This document shows positions 46,201 through 58,290 of a DNA stretch of 64,000 bases, one piece after another. Position 1 is the first letter of the stretch. Every line of letters begins with the position of its first letter. The notes under the pieces were generated by a model. It was given only the letters and a program-made list of their open reading frames with translations. It had not been told where the DNA came from and searched no databases. The translations under genes were made by a program, and so were the position numbers. Origin of the DNA: Sebastes aleutianus (taxonomy: Eukaryota; Chordata; Actinopteri; Perciformes; Sebastidae); assembly GCA_916700875.1 (NCBI GenBank), contig CAKAKS010000038.1, forward strand, positions 16,336,444-16,400,443, given 5' to 3'.

Positions 46201-47373
46201 TCCGGTAATTTCCTGAGGAAGATATTAAATGATTATAATAGGATGGTCTCGTATCAGACAGTGTAAACAGGCAGGGAGAGATAATGAATGTGGAACAATG
46301 GAAATTATTTCTTGGCAGGAAAGTCAGTTTCTGGCACACATTTTGTTTGACAAAGGATGATGGGAAATGTAGTGAAGCAGGTAAAATGAAAAAGAGTCAT
46401 TACTGACATAATGATGCCGGGCTTTTATTTCGGTGTATTGTGGTCCGTAATATTGACTGGTTTGCAATAAAGGGCAGTGGCACCAAAGGCCGTTCTGGTA
46501 TTGAACCAAATCTGAAATTACCGCCTTGAGGAGAAAAGAGCGGAAAGGAATAAGAACGGGGTTGAAGAGGAGTGTCACAAATGGAATGATGAAATAAGAA
46601 GAGGGAAAAAGGTCATCAATGAATGTCACCTTCAGCCCTTCAATCAGAAAGCTGGAACAGATTATATATTGAAAATTTTCCATTAAAATGAGATTTACGC
46701 GATGTATCATATTTTGTGGCAGACGGGTCAGAGGTGTGTGTGTGTGTGTGTGTATGTGTGTGTGTGTGTGTGTGTGCGTGTGCGTGTGCGTGTGTGTGTG
46801 TGTGTTGGAAAACGTAGAATAAAATATGTGCTGCTTGTGTGTTATTCTTCGCTTTGGACAAACACCTCCACTAATCTCCGGGAGTGTTGATTTAGAGGGA
46901 CACTGTGGGTTCATCTGTCCTGGAGTGGACTGTCTGTCCAACTGCAGATGAGTTTTGGAGTCATCAACCATACTGGCCCGTTTTTTAAGCGCTAGAAAAA
47001 GGGAGCTGCTAAGAGATAGATAGCTGGAAGGAGAATGAGAGTGAGAAAGATAGAGAAGAATAGGAGGAATACACCTAAGGGTGAGGTGATGTGTGAGAGT
47101 AACTTGTCATATCTGATGGCTTATCCCCGGTTCCTGGTGCTTTCCATTTGTCACTGAGTCAACCAGGATTTATGAGCTTCTTCACAGCTACAAATCCTGA
47201 TTATGGTCCTTCAGATAAAGAATGGCAACCAGGTGTTAAAGGGAGAGCGTTTGTGTGGACTGGATCTTCCCTGGTGTGTGTTTTTCCAGCAACTTTCCAA
47301 TCAGTAGTTTGTATTTTTGGTTTAAAGAAATCGTTGAAAAATAAAGACACGCTTTTATTTAAGATTCAGACTA
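43291..47373 (+). other. intron sequence with a compound GT microsatellite
   Basis: Purine-rich patches at 44320-44520 and 45320-45400 and the (GT)n tract at 46734-46806. The 215-codon frame at 46324-46971 on the - strand runs through that tract and is not supported as a gene. No other feature recognised. Confidence 0.6.
46734..46806 (+). repeat. compound (GT)n / (GTGTGC)n microsatellite
   Basis: About 73 bp of GT units with one TA interruption and three GC steps. Confidence 0.95.
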
Positions 47374-47711
47374 TAGTGGCAACAATTAATCAATTAATTG
47401 AACAGTTGTCAACTATTTTGATAATCGATTAATCGGTTTGAGTAACTTTCTAAGAAAAAAGACTAAATCTCTGATTTCAGCTTCTTAAATCTGAATATTT
47501 TCTGGCTTCTTTACTCCTCTATGACAGTAAACTCAAAATCTTTGAGTTGTGGACAAAACAAGACATTTGAGGACGTCATCTTGGGCTTTGGGAAACACTG
47601 ATCGACATTTTTTCACCATTTTCTGACATTTTATAGACCAAACAATTCAATTAATTGAAAAAATGATCAACAGATTAATCGACAATTAAAATAATTCTTA
47701 GTTGCAGCCCC
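47374..47711 (-). mobile_element. hAT-type MITE (GGCTGCAACTAA end)
   Basis: On the - strand it starts TGGGGCTGCAACTAAGAATT and ends with GATTAATTGTTGCCACTA, an imperfect inverted end pair. AATCGATTAATC-type words are enriched at both ends. I recognise the internal block GTTGTGGACAAAACAAGACA from a very common fish hAT MITE. 338 bp, non-coding. No clear target duplication. Confidence 0.7.
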
Positions 47712-48038
47712 AATTTGAACTAGGCAAAGCAATAACCATATGCCAGAGAAGTATTTATCATTATTGGTATGCATAGCGATATACAGTTGTTAGGACCATG
47801 AACATCAGGTACGACAGCTAAGTGAAACATATGCTACTTGGGCTACAAAATAATTTTAAAGCTGTGCTAATCAATATTACTACATTACATCAAATGGGAT
47901 CAAATGACTGTGTATTGTGAAAGGTGTCGCTTTTAGTGGCAAAACCATGGGAATATTACAATATAATGACATTATTTACTAAAGTTAGCAACATAATTCA
48001 TTCAATAACACAACATGGACATAATGTATGATTGAGGC

Positions 48039-48501
48039 TAGGGCTGGGCAATAATTCAATATGATAACTTATCGTCTTTCAGTGGAACCGTATCGTGATG
48101 AAATCATATATTGAGATATTGTGATACATAATTATGTTATGTAAATTGATAATAACGAGCACATACTGTACTAACTCATGTGTGCATGCATGTGAACATA
48201 GTCATTGTGTATTGATGGAAAAATTATTATTTTTCTTTTATTCTTATTTCACGTGAAACTGTTCATTTTGAAGTAAAGTTCTTAATTAAATGCGAGAATA
48301 CTCGTTTCTTTTCATTTGTTAAGTATTTAATTCACAGAGGAGTATACAAAAATAGGCTTTACCATGTGGTTATTTCATATAGACTATTTATTCATTGAAT
48401 TACCAGAAGACATGCTGTATCGTGATGCATTTTGTTATCGAGATATGAAATGATCTACAGTATATCAGGATAGCAGTTGTTGGCCATATCGCCCAGCCCT
48501 A
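48039..48501. mobile_element. hAT-type MITE, copy 2 (TAGGGCTGGGC ends)
   Basis: Flanked by perfect 8-bp repeats ATTGAGGC (48031-48038 and 48502-48509). Left end TAGGGCTGGGCAATAA; reverse complement of the right end TAGGGCTGGGCGATATGG, identical to the left end of copy 1 at 8412. 463 bp, no transposase. Confidence 0.92.
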
Positions 48502-48509
48502 ATTGAGGC

Positions 48510-49875
48510 TAGTTAGCCTAAACAAAGCATACAGTGCTTTTAAACTATATCACTAGCAGTCAAATCATTTAAGAGGTGTATGTGCATACTAATGCCAGCA
48601 GCACGATAAAATCTGAGCTTTGCTGTACGTCTTGTGAGAACTAGAACTGTTGAGGGGACAAAGATATTATCTTACCGCCGAGACCTTCCCGTTGTCAACT
48701 GAGCAAAAATCAAATGGGTGAGGTCTGCATTTTTGAGAAGATGGAAGTTGCACAAGTAATCACTCTTTTCCATCAAGGCGATTTGACTGACTGTGACTTT
48801 ACTTCAAGGACCTGGATTACCTTTAAGTTTTGACACAGCCAATGCAATCTACAGCAGTGTACAAACAGAGATGTACCACTCCACCTCCTCCTCCCAGCAT
48901 TATACAGATCTCATTAACAGTATTCCCACTTCTCTGGCATTACTACCTCCCTAGAAATATACCTAATCCCCCAGCACTGTACAAACTACCATAATGATGT
49001 ACCCACCTCCTCCATAACTGTGGCAACAATGACATAAAGCAGTTACAGTTACACCCAACATACAGCCCTGAGCTACACAGCATGCAGATGGGCGCTTTGA
49101 TGAAAGCTAGCGTTATGACAGGGAGTTATGTCAAAGAATAGCAGCCATAAAAGCAGTTGGAGTCTATGATAACAACAGCCTCAGCTCGCAATCTAGCAGA
49201 CTGTCAGGCTATACCGCACACAGCATTTGCATATTCTAATGAGCCCAATGTTCAGGGTTAGCCGCTTACACTAATGACGCGTTTAGCTCTTAATAAATCA
49301 GTTAAGGCAGCTCCCCGCTGTAGCCCAGGGAGCTGCACCCGCGTGTGTGTGTGTGTGTGTGTGTGTTTGTGTGTGTTGGTGTGCATAGTTCATTATAATG
49401 TTTGTGTATGTGCGTGTGCCATTATGCTGTAATTTTGTGAGAATGCATAAGTGAGTGAATAAGTCTGTTTGTGGGCACTTATCTACCGTCTTAGTGCCAG
49501 CATGTGTGTGTTATGTCTTCATTTCAATGTGTGTGTTTGTGTGTCTTTTGTGTGCTTTTGCGCATGTGGGTAGTAGATCCTGTTCCGTTACTTTGAAGTG
49601 TCTTGTTCTGAAGTTGTGGTACGAGGACTCCACCAGAAAAAAAATGTGTTGTGTTTCTCCACCTTTTACCTGTCAACTTGAAAACTTGACCTGTGTTGTA
49701 GTGTTTTATTCACTTCAAATTCCATCATGTCTTTGACTGATTGCTCTTGCGTTGCACGTGTCTCTCCACCTACATGTTACTGTAATGGAAGATTGGTGAT
49801 CGAAAACTTAATGTTCAGATTGCTTTTAACAACTTCAAAACATATAGTCAATGAAAATGACTTTGGTACAACTTC
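48510..49875 (+). other. intron sequence
   Basis: Contains (GT)n at 49343-49377 and GT-rich sequence to about 49560. Nothing else recognised. Confidence 0.6.
49343..49377 (+). repeat. (GT)n microsatellite
   Basis: About 17 GT units with one TT interruption. Confidence 0.9.
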
Positions 49876-50040
49876 CTGCCGGAGTTGTGGACTCGAGTCA
49901 CATGACTTGGAGTCATGACTTTAGACTCAACTAAATCAAAAAAGACTTGCAGCTCAACTTGGACTTTAGCACCAGTGACTTGTGACTTCACTTAGACTTC
50001 AGCCTTTTGACCTGAAAGTACTTGATACCTTCCCCCGAGC
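49876..50040 (+). repeat. GACTCGAGTCACATGACTTGG internal-repeat element
   Basis: Made of degenerate repeats of GACTTG/GACTCGAGTC (for example ACTCGAGTCACATGACTTGG, then GTCATGACTTTAGACTCAAC and GTGACTTGTGACTTCACTTA). Resembles a known kind of fish repeat rich in GACTCG words. Class unknown. Confidence 0.55.
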
Positions 50041-50416
50041 CCAATGATTGAGAAGAAAGGCTATGTTATAGAAACTGTGTGCACAAAGATGATTAAGTGC
50101 CCTGTACTGGAGGTTACTCCGACAGCGTCGGAGATGTTGAGTTTATTTACTTTTTGAAAAATCCTTTAATGATTTGTTTGGGACGAGAGGATTCACTCGT
50201 GGGGGAAAAACTTAATCGAACTGAACAAACTGAATTTCTATCTTTTGATGTTTATTGCTGAATCCCCAAAAAGTTGTATTTTTTGTTGAAATCTGTACTA
50301 TTTCTTTTTGGTGAATATTATTTGGACTTGCATTTGATTATCTTACTCTTAATTCCCCAGTATTATGTTGAGTTAATGTCTATTTCTCGCCTCAAATGGT
50401 TTCGGAAACATCTTGT

Positions 50417-50698
50417 AGTGAACGGTTTAGCTGTAAAATGAGAAGGTTTGTGACGCCATTGTGAAATCTGGTGAACACATGACCGGAGCACAGCCAATAG
50501 GAATGCTCTCTCAATGAAATTACCTGTGATTGGTCAAAGTCTCCCATCACAGGGTAGATTTTCTAAAGCCTGAAAACGGAGCCATGAGGAGGTGCAGTCT
50601 AGTTATCTCTCAGAACAGTTGAATTACAATATGCTGAAAGGTTATTAGGTTTTTTTTGCCCAATGATGCCAAAAATATAATGCCTATTGCGACTTTAA
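50417..50698. mobile_element. TTAA-flanked element, copy 2, left end missing
   Basis: Shares ordered blocks with 2463-3033 and ends at TTAA (50695-50698). Its left half is absent. It carries an extra segment (GAAAACGGAGCCATGAGGAG) missing from copy 1. Confidence 0.7.
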
Positions 50699-52174
50699 TG
50701 GTTCAGAATAAAGCATGCTGAGCATTCTCTACTAGAAACAGGAGAAGAGACAAGGATGGGCTCCTGTGTGTGTCGTAGTCACAGACAAACGTCATGTGAA
50801 AAGAAATGAGAAAACTGACCTGGTAGGTCAGACTGTTATCTGAACAACATGGTATCAGCCCTCTGTCACAACGTTATTGTGCCAGTTCCTTTCAGAGAGG
50901 AGAGTAACAGAAAAAAAAATCCTTTCACAATTTCATCATGCCACTGCCAATTTGGCCCAGTGGTGGTTAGAAGGTCGTTGGGCCATGGTTGTATCAGAAG
51001 GATTAGTCCTCAAATGAGATTACAGGCTTGTATGAAAAAAGGAAGAAAAGGGGGGTGGATGCTCAAGCAAGCAAAGAGAGCAGAAATATTTAAATGCAGA
51101 CAGACACATTCAAGTAAAGAGATCATTTTATCATCATTAGTGGGGAAGAGGAAAGGAGGGGGAGGAGACTCTTAAGAGGGGTGAAACTGTATGGAGAGAT
51201 CTGAAGTTTAATGAAGATTAAAGATTGAAAGATTTGGAAGAGTGTGTGTGTAGAACTGGCACTGTGATTATATTTAATTTCTTACATTTTTAACTCTATT
51301 GTTTTTTTTTTGTCTTTCTTCCCGCGTCTACCTTGTTCTCTCTCTCTCTCTTAAGTGAGCCAGAATAATATCTGTGAAGATGCGCTGGAGTGGAATATCC
51401 TGGTCACCCATCCGGTGTGACTAGGACGTTACAGTAAAACACACACACACACACACACATACAGTTACGTAGATGGTGTTCATGCACTCTATGAAGTGGG
51501 ATGGCAGAGATCCACATGGTTTGGAGTGCCAGCGGCGTCTTGCTGCCCTGCCACCATGGCCCCTCTGCATGTAGGTCAGCCTCGGCCCCGGGGCACAGCA
51601 CCCTTACCCTCGCTCACTCTCTCCCCAGGCTCCTTCTCTCACACTTTCCTCCTCCCTCATTGTTTCCCAGCCCTGCCTCACTGGCTTCTTCTTCTTCCTC
51701 TCCTTCCTCTTGTTTCGCTTTCTGCAGCTCATTCAACTACACAGTAAAGAGCTACTGTAGGATGACAAATAACCTGAGAGCAGTTGATGTGCCACCACAG
51801 CCCTTCAGAGCACGTACCATTACATGACATTTAACATCTCTATGAGTTAAACTCTTCTCACAGCGAGCAAAACTTGATAACAAACTATTTTTCCTAGCCT
51901 CCAATAAAAAATTCATTTAGAGGGGCCATTTCATAAAACAAAACAATATCATTTTGATTATAAAACTGGACACATCTGAAAAGATTTTGAGGAGCAAAGG
52001 GGCACAATTCAGACATTGACTTAATATTAGTATTGAAAGCCAAACATAGTTAAGATTAACGGTCATAGCCTCGTTGGAAAGTTCTTTTTGCTGATTTAAA
52101 TTAGCCAGACATTTTCAGACAGGTGGCTGTTGTGTATAATCTGATGTTCGTCATCTGATCTTGAAGTTGCGACC
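50699..52174 (+). other. intron sequence
   Basis: A purine-rich patch at 51030-51240, an (AC)n run at 51439-51459 and a pyrimidine-rich patch at 51600-51720. No gene or transposon recognised. Confidence 0.6.
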
Positions 52175-52435
52175 CTCACTAAGGGCAGGTGCGGGTCGCC
52201 CACCAGTCGGAAGGTCGGGAGTTCGATCCCCGGCTTCTCCAGTCCAAATGTCAGAGTGTCCTTGACCAAGATACTTAACGCTAAATTGCCCCCTAAGGCT
52301 GCACCTTTGTGAATGAGTATGTTGTTTGTGTGAATGGGTGAATGCTGACATGTATAGTGTAAAGCATTTTGAGTGGTTGGAAGACTAGAAAGGCGCTATA
52401 TAAATGACATTTAAAGTCCATTTACCAAAGAAAAT
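52175..52435 (+). mobile_element. tRNA-derived SINE-like element
   Basis: Contains CGGAAGGTCGGGAGTTCGAT followed by CCCCGG, which holds a near-consensus RNA polymerase III B box (GAGTTCGATCC). It is followed by a unique body (GTGTCCTTGACCAAGATACT, AAAGGCGCTATATAAATG) and the end AGTCCATTTACC that I know from a very common fish repeat. The A-box region is decayed and there is no cloverleaf, so this is not a working tRNA gene. No target duplication seen. Confidence 0.65.
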
Positions 52436-55400
52436 GCAAGTCCATTAAGTGATGGAATCAGGTGCTTTGCTGTTATTACACAAACACCTGCATCAGGAAA
52501 AGAGAAAAGGTCCTTTAATAATCTCATCACTTCGATGGGGAGGCAGAGCAGGTTTTAAAAACCAACCAACATCATTAAACTCTATTTATTGCAGCGGGTG
52601 ATATTTCGCAGTGTACAAGAATGACGCATCACAATCGATGATACTGAAGTCATTCAGCATGGACGGTTTCTATAACTGGTCTATAATATAGTTGTATGCA
52701 TATATAAAGACATTTACAGACAAGTGTTTATTAATGTACAGTATTTGACAATAATTATAAGTTCTCCTATGAAGACAAATTTTATATTATTACAACAACA
52801 ACAACAACAACAACAACACCAGTGTTTTACTATATTCTAGTCATTCATTACCTGCTTATACAGCAGCCTCCACTTATGGCTGCCCACAGGAGGAGTTGTA
52901 GTTACTGACATTTATAAACACTTAATTCTATTTACAACTACAGTATAGTGTTATAAACATTCATTCAATGTTTATGCACAGCTTACAGATGCTAAATCGG
53001 GGGACTTAAATTAAACTGTTGCCCCTTTCTCTTAAAAACAATCCAAAGTTTTTCCCTAAGTTGGTCCTGAAGTTCTTTGGCACGCAGCAAACACACCTTG
53101 TACTCTCCATTTGCACTTTCTTTGTCCATTTGCAGTTAAACGGTCTATTATTGGCATTAACTTTCTATGTTAGTAAAGTAAAAAGCAACATTTTGGCAGT
53201 AGCGTTGTTGCTAGCAGCCAGTGCATCAGCAGTGTCCAACCAGACTGTACAGTGACAAAGACCTCTTGGCTGCAGGCAAAATAGGACAAATAGGAAGAAT
53301 ATGAATTTGAGGGGAGAAATGGCTGCATATTCTTGAATATGATAATATAACAATTATAGTAACATTTGAATTCCAGGCAACCATATTCATAAAAAAAACT
53401 AAAAGAGCTTTGGTTAGTATGAGGCAATGAACTGCTGTCTTTAGTTTAGAAACGAAGCCAAGGTTCCCATCTGGGTTATGACTGGACATTTACAGTGGTT
53501 GTTTTTACGTCACGTGGAGCTTACAAGAAAATATCTCCTAAATGGGTTTGAACTCTTCCTTTTTGGCATCGCTGGCGTCAACCTCCCTGTCCAACCAGCT
53601 GAGCTAATCACCCACTATGCACCTCTCCATATCTGCTCGTCTAAAGGCCATTACTGCCGTTCAGAATTTCACAGAGGGCTCGTGAAAACTCTGCTCGCTG
53701 CTTTTCAAATGATTTCCTACAAATTACTGTGGCGCCAAGATGCCTTTCATCTTCTCATCTCTTTGCCCTTTGTGCTTTTGATGTGTTTTTCTCCCCCTGC
53801 CACTCTCCAAATCTCTCATCCTGGCTTTTTTTCTACATCCCCTCATTCATTCTTTAAATACCTCCATCCTTGTGGCATTTCTCTAAAAACCTGCAGTTTG
53901 CTTCTCCTGCTTTCCCACAGTCCTTGAGACTAGAAACCAAAAATTACATTTGATTAACTGCGGTACAGTATACATGGCACTTCTTGGGTCTCTTCTAAAA
54001 CCACTTTCAACATTTTCCATGATATGATATTTGTCACGTAATCTTTTGCACCCTTAATAACAGTAATTACCGTCAGACAGCGGAGACAAGCTGAGAATGA
54101 CATACGACTAATGCATGTATGAAAACAGTTGGTGGCACACAGGATAATGTGTTTGTGTGAAATCTCTTATCAGACAGACACTGTATCAGTGTGTTTCTCT
54201 CCTTGTCTCTTTGCCCGCTAAAACAGTTGGTGGGGCTGGTATGCTGGGCATCGGCAAAACACGATGCCACCCGCTGACATTCAAAACACCACCAATCACC
54301 GATCACAAAATCTAAATTTGTTATTATTATTTAATATACAACATATGACATTGCTTACTGTTCTGACAGATATTTCAGTGCAAATGTAAGTGATTTAATC
54401 CCTGGAGTAATCACAACCCAGTAATTTGATACAGTGTTTTCATGATAAAACTTTTACGATCTTCCTTGACGAAAAAAAAATGTATTGTGGACTTTTTTCC
54501 CCCAGCGATTTCCATTTTCTCTCCCTCTGCGCTATCCTCAGTGGCTTTGCCTCTGCTCATTTTTCATCACAGTCATTTTCTCAGCTTTTTTCAAAATACT
54601 ACAACATCAATTCCTGCCACAAAGTCTGACGCTCCCCCCAAAATACCTATCTTTTGTCCTCATCTCTCTCTTTCTCCTTCTTTCACCATGGGGGAATCTC
54701 CTGTGTTGTAATTGCCAGCATGTGTGATGGAGTGTTTCTGTCAGTGTTTGCCCGATAACTCATCTATATATATATATACAGGCACACAAATACACACTTT
54801 TACACACAAACAATCCCTGTACATATGTGTGCTCACAGAATGTGCAAACGTTGGCATCCACATACTGTATATGCCCGCTCACACACACACACACTGTGTG
54901 AAGTAGCTGCAGGTGACAATGAGGGAGCTCTCCATTTCCTGCCTCTCTTGTCGGTCTATCTCTCCCTGCTCTCCACCAGGCCAGAGGCCATCATATAGTA
55001 AGAGTGAGATCCATATCTAGAAACACGCCCCGGTAGCTGTGATGGGGGAAACAGGAATGCAGGATGCTCTATATGGCTGTCTTTGTTGTTTTTTCATTTT
55101 CACTTTTAAATGGCACATGGAGGAGAATGACATAATTCAATGAGGGTTTAGCAAGCAGTAATTTAAAAAAAAAAAACACATCACATATTTGAGGTTTTTG
55201 AGTTTGTTTTCCCTCCTTCCAGGCAGCCCATGGTTTTTAATTAATTCAATACAGTATGAAAATCAACAGTTTTATTTTTGCACAAAAGTACATCATCGTT
55301 GCATAGTAACTACAGGCTCAGGAGTCAACGGCTGAACCGCATCCCATTCTCAAGCTTTTGTTACGGCGTCAAAGAATCAAACCTGGAAGACAAACTAGTC

Positions 55401-55455
55401 AAACATGGACATTGTCAAAAAGATAATGTACATTTTGATTTGATTATTCAGTAGC
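52436..55455 (+). other. intron sequence
   Basis: (CAA)n at 52792-52818, (TA)n at 54764-54779 and an A-run at 55165-55176. The frames at 53478-53927 and nearby are not supported as genes. No transposon ends recognised. Confidence 0.6.
52792..52818 (+). repeat. (CAA)n microsatellite
   Basis: Nine ACA/CAA units. Confidence 0.9.
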
Positions 55456-56421
55456 CAACTCTCACGTTTCGGATGTCATGGCTTTACACCCAGCCTGGTT
55501 GCACGAAAAAATGTATGAATGTAATTTGCAAGGTATTTAGTGTGCAAATGCCTTTCTTGCTTTTGGCGAGTCATTTGTACACCAGGTAGTCTGTACTGAG
55601 TCCAATGTAAACGCATCTGTGTAAAATATGCTACGCTCATAGCTAGTGACGTGGAATGAAAAGTGAGAAAGACCGCTAATGGCGGGCGGCAGGGGATGTG
55701 GATGGGTCCAATAAACACAGGACTTTCAATCAAGAGAATTGTGTTCGAGACCAGTGTTTTGTTTTGTAAGCAATGTTAGTGACGTTTGTCACGTGTTTTC
55801 CGTACTTATGTTACATTGTTTCCGTACGTATTTTACTTAGTTCACATACTTTTTTATTTTAAGCCCAACCATGTTTTCCTTAAACCTAACTAAGTGGTTT
55901 TGTTGCCTAAACCTAACTGCGTACTAGAGCTGTCCCGAAAACCATTTTTTGGGCTTCGTAGCTCCGTTAGAAATATTCGAAGGTATTCGAAGCTTCGCGG
56001 AGCAGTGCGGCGCGGCAGGCTGACACGTTCTTCTGTTTGTCTGTCTCCAACTACCCCGTTTCAGTGCCTGGGACAGCGCCACTACTGCACTAAACACACG
56101 CACCTCTACACACAATAAACAGTGATATCTGTCTGAGAATATCTAACAATAATTAATGTTGAATATGAATAATGTTGTGGGATTATTCCTTATTTCATGG
56201 GCTATTTTGGTAGACATATAGTGATTTGTAGGTTGAATACCTTGGTAGCGGTTAAAGTTTCAAAACTTCAACGCATTCGCGTCATCCCTTCTGCATACGT
56301 TACCGTAGTTTTCGTGCGTGGCATACAAATGACACGTGAAAAGCCTAAAATGCGTCCTAATGACACGAAGAATGTCAGTGTACTTCTGTGTCATTCATAC
56401 GCCTTCCAATGAGATCGGGTT
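55456..56421. mobile_element. CCTAAACCTAAC family element, copy 2, with an element inserted
   Basis: Shares the CCAACCATGTTTTCCT and CCTAAACCTAACT blocks with 28170-28600. The right end CCAATGAGATCGGG resembles the reverse complement of the copy 1 start (CCCGTTCTCATTCC), so the family seems to have inverted ends. It is interrupted from 55927 by the GAGCTGTCCCGAA element. Limits approximate. Confidence 0.5.
55927..56178 (+). mobile_element. GAGCTGTCCCGAA element, forward copy
   Basis: Starts TAGAGCTGTCCCGAA right after CTAACTGCGTAC and shares ATTCGAAGGTATTCGAAGCT, AGTGATATCTGTCTGAGAAT and GTGGGATTATTCC with the reverse copy at 30228-30424. The common right border lies at GGGATTATTCC. Probably hAT-derived. 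Confidence 0.6.
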
Positions 56422-57822
56422 GTTCCACCAGTGCATTCATGTAACAAGCTGGGAGATTTTTTATTACATGAATTAAGCATAGCAAATGGGCTAAAACAAA
56501 AGAATGAAGAATAAAGAATAAACTTTTGTTTGTTCCTATCTTTGTGAACCATGGAATTTGCTTCTCTGGACACCCATATTGATAGAAAAACACATCTGAT
56601 AATCAGATAGTTTGTCCGTAATCTTTACCTTCATCTCTCCACCTTTCCTTAGCTCTTCCTGATGTGTTCCCTCACCCTCCCCTCTGCTCTCCAGTTATCT
56701 CTTCATTTGAGAATTTCTTCTTTCCTTCACTTATCTCTTTGAGGAAACAGGATTGACAGCATATATTTCTCTTACCTCTCCACGCCATCATTTGTACATT
56801 CTCTCCATCTATCCTGCTCTCCCTTTATTATTCCATTCATTTCAGCTTTCATCTTTCCATCCATACTTCTTGCTCCTGTCTTCTCTCCATCCCACCCTCC
56901 ATTTCTCTCATTCCTCTTCCCTCCATCACTCCCGTCATCGTCTCATCTCCCTCCATCCCTCCATAGACAATCTGCCAGTACTGTGCCCTCCCAGAGTGAT
57001 CCCGTTAGAGGGCTAATGCTGTGAAAAATGACAGTGAACCACCTCTTTTACCGCCATCACCACCGCTTTGGGGCCGCCTACAGCCCTGTTGCCTGGCAAC
57101 TCCCCAGACAGCTTCCCTCCAAACAGCGCTGTCTGCTCTGCTGCGATAGAGACCCGAGCCTAATAAGCATTATATCTCATTTTGTCTTATCATTTTGTTG
57201 TTAGTGACACAAGTTTGCTCGTGGCTGCGACTATGCAAAGAGCACTGATGCAGAATGTGCCTCTCATATTGAATGAACAAAATGATTTGCAACAAGTGTG
57301 ACTTCTCTGAGCATTGTTGTTTAAATAACAGATTGCTCAGCCGAACACATAAATATACATAAATGACGAAGATGCAGTAAAGCCGTTCAGTAGAAAAGAG
57401 CTGAGGTGTTCTCTGACCCCTTGAAGATTTCATTTACATCCAGGGCCTATAATAAACCATTCTGCATGTTAGTCGAGACTCATTTGCCCTCTAACTACAG
57501 CAACAGACAAATACAGTAATGTTACAATACTGTATCTAACAGAATGAAAAGTGCTTGTCTATTTAAAACCAAGCTGATATCTGACCTGTTCCTTCAGATC
57601 TTTGCACTGAGTAAAGCATAAATGAGTGGAGAAACATAATAAACAGATGCTTCTTCCACTCAGGGACACAAGCAGCCAATATGGTTTGAGTATGGAAATG
57701 ATGCCTTCATGGTCACCAGAAAAGTCTACAGTAAGTGAGATGGCAATCAATTCAGACCTTTTAAAAGTGCAATGAAATGTTACTAGGTCCGACCAAGTAT
57801 GAAAAGTATAAAAGCCATCGCA
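56422..57822 (+). other. intron sequence
   Basis: A pyrimidine-rich patch at 56620-56960 with spurious open frames. Nothing else recognised. Confidence 0.6.
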
Positions 57823-58290
57823 TTAAAGGTGCTAAATTTGATGTCCAGAGAATTAGTATAGCAGAAAACAACTATTTGCTATGTAATAGAGGAGTAATGT
57901 CTACCTGAGCAGAGAATGAAGTCACTCCCTCTGTGTGTGTTGTAATCTAAGTTCCTCCGTGCTTTGTTGCCCGGGTCGGCTGCGAGTGCCTTTTAGTGGA
58001 TATTTATGCAGGTGAGCGTGCCCCACTGGCTAGCTTACAGCCAACGCTCTGCTCTGCGCTCATACGGTGGTTACAGCTGATAATGCTGTTCCGACAGACG
58101 GCGGCGTCGCGGAAACGTAGCACCCACCCTCTGGTTCCCCCTCAGGTTAACACTGTTAGCTATAATAGCACTTTCGCCTTTGTTTGCACTGTTAGCACTG
58201 TTAGCTAAGAGCCGCTGGCTTGCCGTCACCATGTTGAGAGCCGTTGAGAGGCAATAGAAATGCTCCCAATCTCATATTTAGCACCTTTAA
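57823..58290. mobile_element. TTAA MITE with perfect 11-bp terminal inverted repeats
   Basis: TTAA at 57823-57826 is followed by AGGTGCTAAAT; the right end is ATTTAGCACCT followed by TTAA at 58287-58290. 468 bp, GC-rich centre, no transposase. TTAA targets suggest piggyBac- or Kolobok-type mobilisation. A related partial copy lies at 60894-61015. Confidence 0.88.

Noticed and set aside
46324..46971. 215-codon open frame on the - strand
   Set aside because: It crosses the (GT)n microsatellite; no domain, and the flanks look like ordinary intron.
52190..52235. A tRNA gene
   Set aside because: Only a B-box-like segment is present; no cloverleaf, A box or anticodon arm can be drawn. Better explained as a SINE-like element.
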